The notes under the pieces: model-generated | What the model was told of the DNA's origin: nothing | The model's input: the letters and a program-made list of their open reading frames with translations, nothing else | Databases searched by the model: none | NCBI RefSeq assembly: GCF_900104215.1 | Contig: NZ_FMXO01000003.1 | Span: 1 to 64,000, forward strand | Source of the DNA: Desulfonatronum thiosulfatophilum | GTDB taxonomy: Bacteria; Desulfobacterota; Desulfovibrionia; Desulfovibrionales; Desulfonatronaceae | DNA: 64,000 bases | Reading direction: 5' to 3' | Program-made: the position numbers and the translations under genes | Shown here: positions 63,197 to 64,000 of the stretch, piece after piece | Layout of the letters: each line of letters begins with the position of its first letter | Numbering within the stretch: the first letter of the stretch is position 1

Positions 63197-64000
63197 ATGC
63201 CTCCCTTTCTGGAAAATTTGAAAGCCAAAGCGCTCCTCATCTGGAACGATTCCAGCGTCTCTCAACGCATCATGGTCGGAGGACTGGCGTTTTCCATGGT
63301 CCTTGTCTTCTTTCTTTTGTTGTACTGGATGGGACGTCCGGACTACGCCGTGCTTTATGATCGCTTGGCTCCGGAGGATGCCAACCGGGTGGTGAGTACG
63401 CTGCAAACCGCCAAAGAGCCGTTTCGTTTGACGGACAACGGCCAAACCATCCTTGTCCCGGTGGATCGGGTGCATGAATTGCGGTTGCGGATCGCCGGGG
63501 AAGGAGCATTGCGCGGATCGGGGCTTGGTTTTGAAATTTTTGACGACGTCAAGCTGGGTCAGACGGACTTCATCCAGCGCATCAATTATCAGCGAGCGCT
63601 GCAAGGTGAATTGTCCAGAACCATCAGCGAGTTTCCGGAAGTAGACAGCGCCAGAATCCATCTGGTCATTCCGCATCGCAGCCTGTTCATTGAAGAACAA
63701 AGCCCGCCCTCCGCCGCTGTGATATTGACCATGCGCCAGGGCGCTCGCCTGGAATCCCGGCAGGTTCAGAGCGTCGTCAATCTGGTGACCTCCGCAGTGG
63801 AAGGATTGACAGCGGATCACATTACCGTGTCGGACACCAGCGGCCGGGTGCTGTATCAGCCAAAGGCCTCGGATACGTTTGAAGGGCTGTCCAGCACGCA
63901 GTTGGAGTACAAGCTGCAACTGGAACAGACGCTGGAGCGCCGCATCGACCAGATGCTCATTCCGCTGTTCGGACATGGCCAGGTGATCGCCAAGGTGAAT
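63197..64000 (+). CDS. fliF: Flagellar M-ring protein FliF, runs off the right edge
   Basis: 268 codons are visible from the ATG at 63197, behind GAGCCGGAGAAAAGACC. After a short cytoplasmic tail, FSMVLVFFLLLYWMGRPDYA forms the first membrane helix. LYDRLAPEDANRVVSTLQTA, ADHITVSDTSGRVL and RTISEFPEVDSARIHLVIPH belong to the ring-building domains (YscJ/FliF fold). FliF forms the MS ring, the first structure of the basal body. The rest lies outside the window. Confidence 0.97.
   Translation, partial: MPPFLENLKAKALLIWNDSSVSQRIMVGGLAFSMVLVFFLLLYWMGRPDYAVLYDRLAPEDANRVVSTLQTAKEPFRLTDNGQTILVPVDRVHELRLRIAGEGALRGSGLGFEIFDDVKLGQTDFIQRINYQRALQGELSRTISEFPEVDSARIHLVIPHRSLFIEEQSPPSAAVILTMRQGARLESRQVQSVVNLVTSAVEGLTADHITVSDTSGRVLYQPKASDTFEGLSSTQLEYKLQLEQTLERRIDQMLIPLFGHGQVIAKVN

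Overview
The window looks like chromosome of a Gram-negative, flagellated, dissimilatory sulfate-reducing bacterium of the Desulfovibrionales type (Desulfovibrio/Desulfonatronum-like). The basis is sat, aprBA and qmoABC in a row, an RluD-CoaE fusion, a free-standing IMP cyclohydrolase, LPS-core genes and a flagellar basal-body operon. This placement is inference from gene content, not from a search.

Layout. (1) 1-4140 is accessory DNA: a partial REP-associated (Y1) transposase, then four minus-strand genes separated by integron attC sites. They form a small cassette array with no integrase visible. One cassette encodes an ADP-ribosyltransferase-like protein and one a DUF4062 protein. (2) 4141-5800 holds an unexplained inverted-repeat block, a vapBC-type toxin-antitoxin pair and REP palindromes. 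(3) 5876-13640 is an unusual metabolic locus. A 1344-residue protein joins an AMP-forming acyl/aryl ligase, a GNAT-like module and a MIO-type aromatic ammonia-lyase. It is flanked by two stand-alone copies of the GNAT-like module and by an MFS transporter. (4) 14023-17680 encodes a three-subunit molybdenum hydroxylase (xanthine dehydrogenase family). (5) 17700-19417 is a likely island scar: an AT-rich lipoprotein gene and an integrase N-terminal remnant beside tRNA-Ser(CGA).

(6) 19429-38401 is mostly housekeeping: tadA, purQ, pyrG-kdsA-kdsC-waaF-glycosyltransferase, a polysaccharide deacetylase and GT2, a spore-photoproduct-lyase-like radical SAM protein, rhomboid, rluD-coaE, SIMPL protein, ppiD, aconitase and an EPSP-synthase-like protein. 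(7) 39093-48129 is the sulfate-reduction core: sat behind a promoter overlapped by a Rex-like operator, aprBA, and qmoABC. Together they activate sulfate to APS, reduce APS to sulfite and connect AprBA to the quinone pool. (8) 48207-59552 holds rpmE, prfA, prmC, lpxC, amrB, groESL with a CIRCE operator, a diguanylate cyclase, hflX and the IMP cyclohydrolase. (9) 59669-64000 holds a secreted repeat protein, a TPR protein and flgB-flgC-fliE-fliF behind a sigma-54-type promoter.

The most notable unexplained features are three points. First, a family of about 170-180 bp structured repeats (12141, 31410, 51834, plus a degenerate piece near 52113) has stems that differ between copies but still pair within each copy. 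Second, the attC-bounded cassette array has core sites that match cassette by cassette. Third, there is the ligase/GNAT/ammonia-lyase fusion locus.
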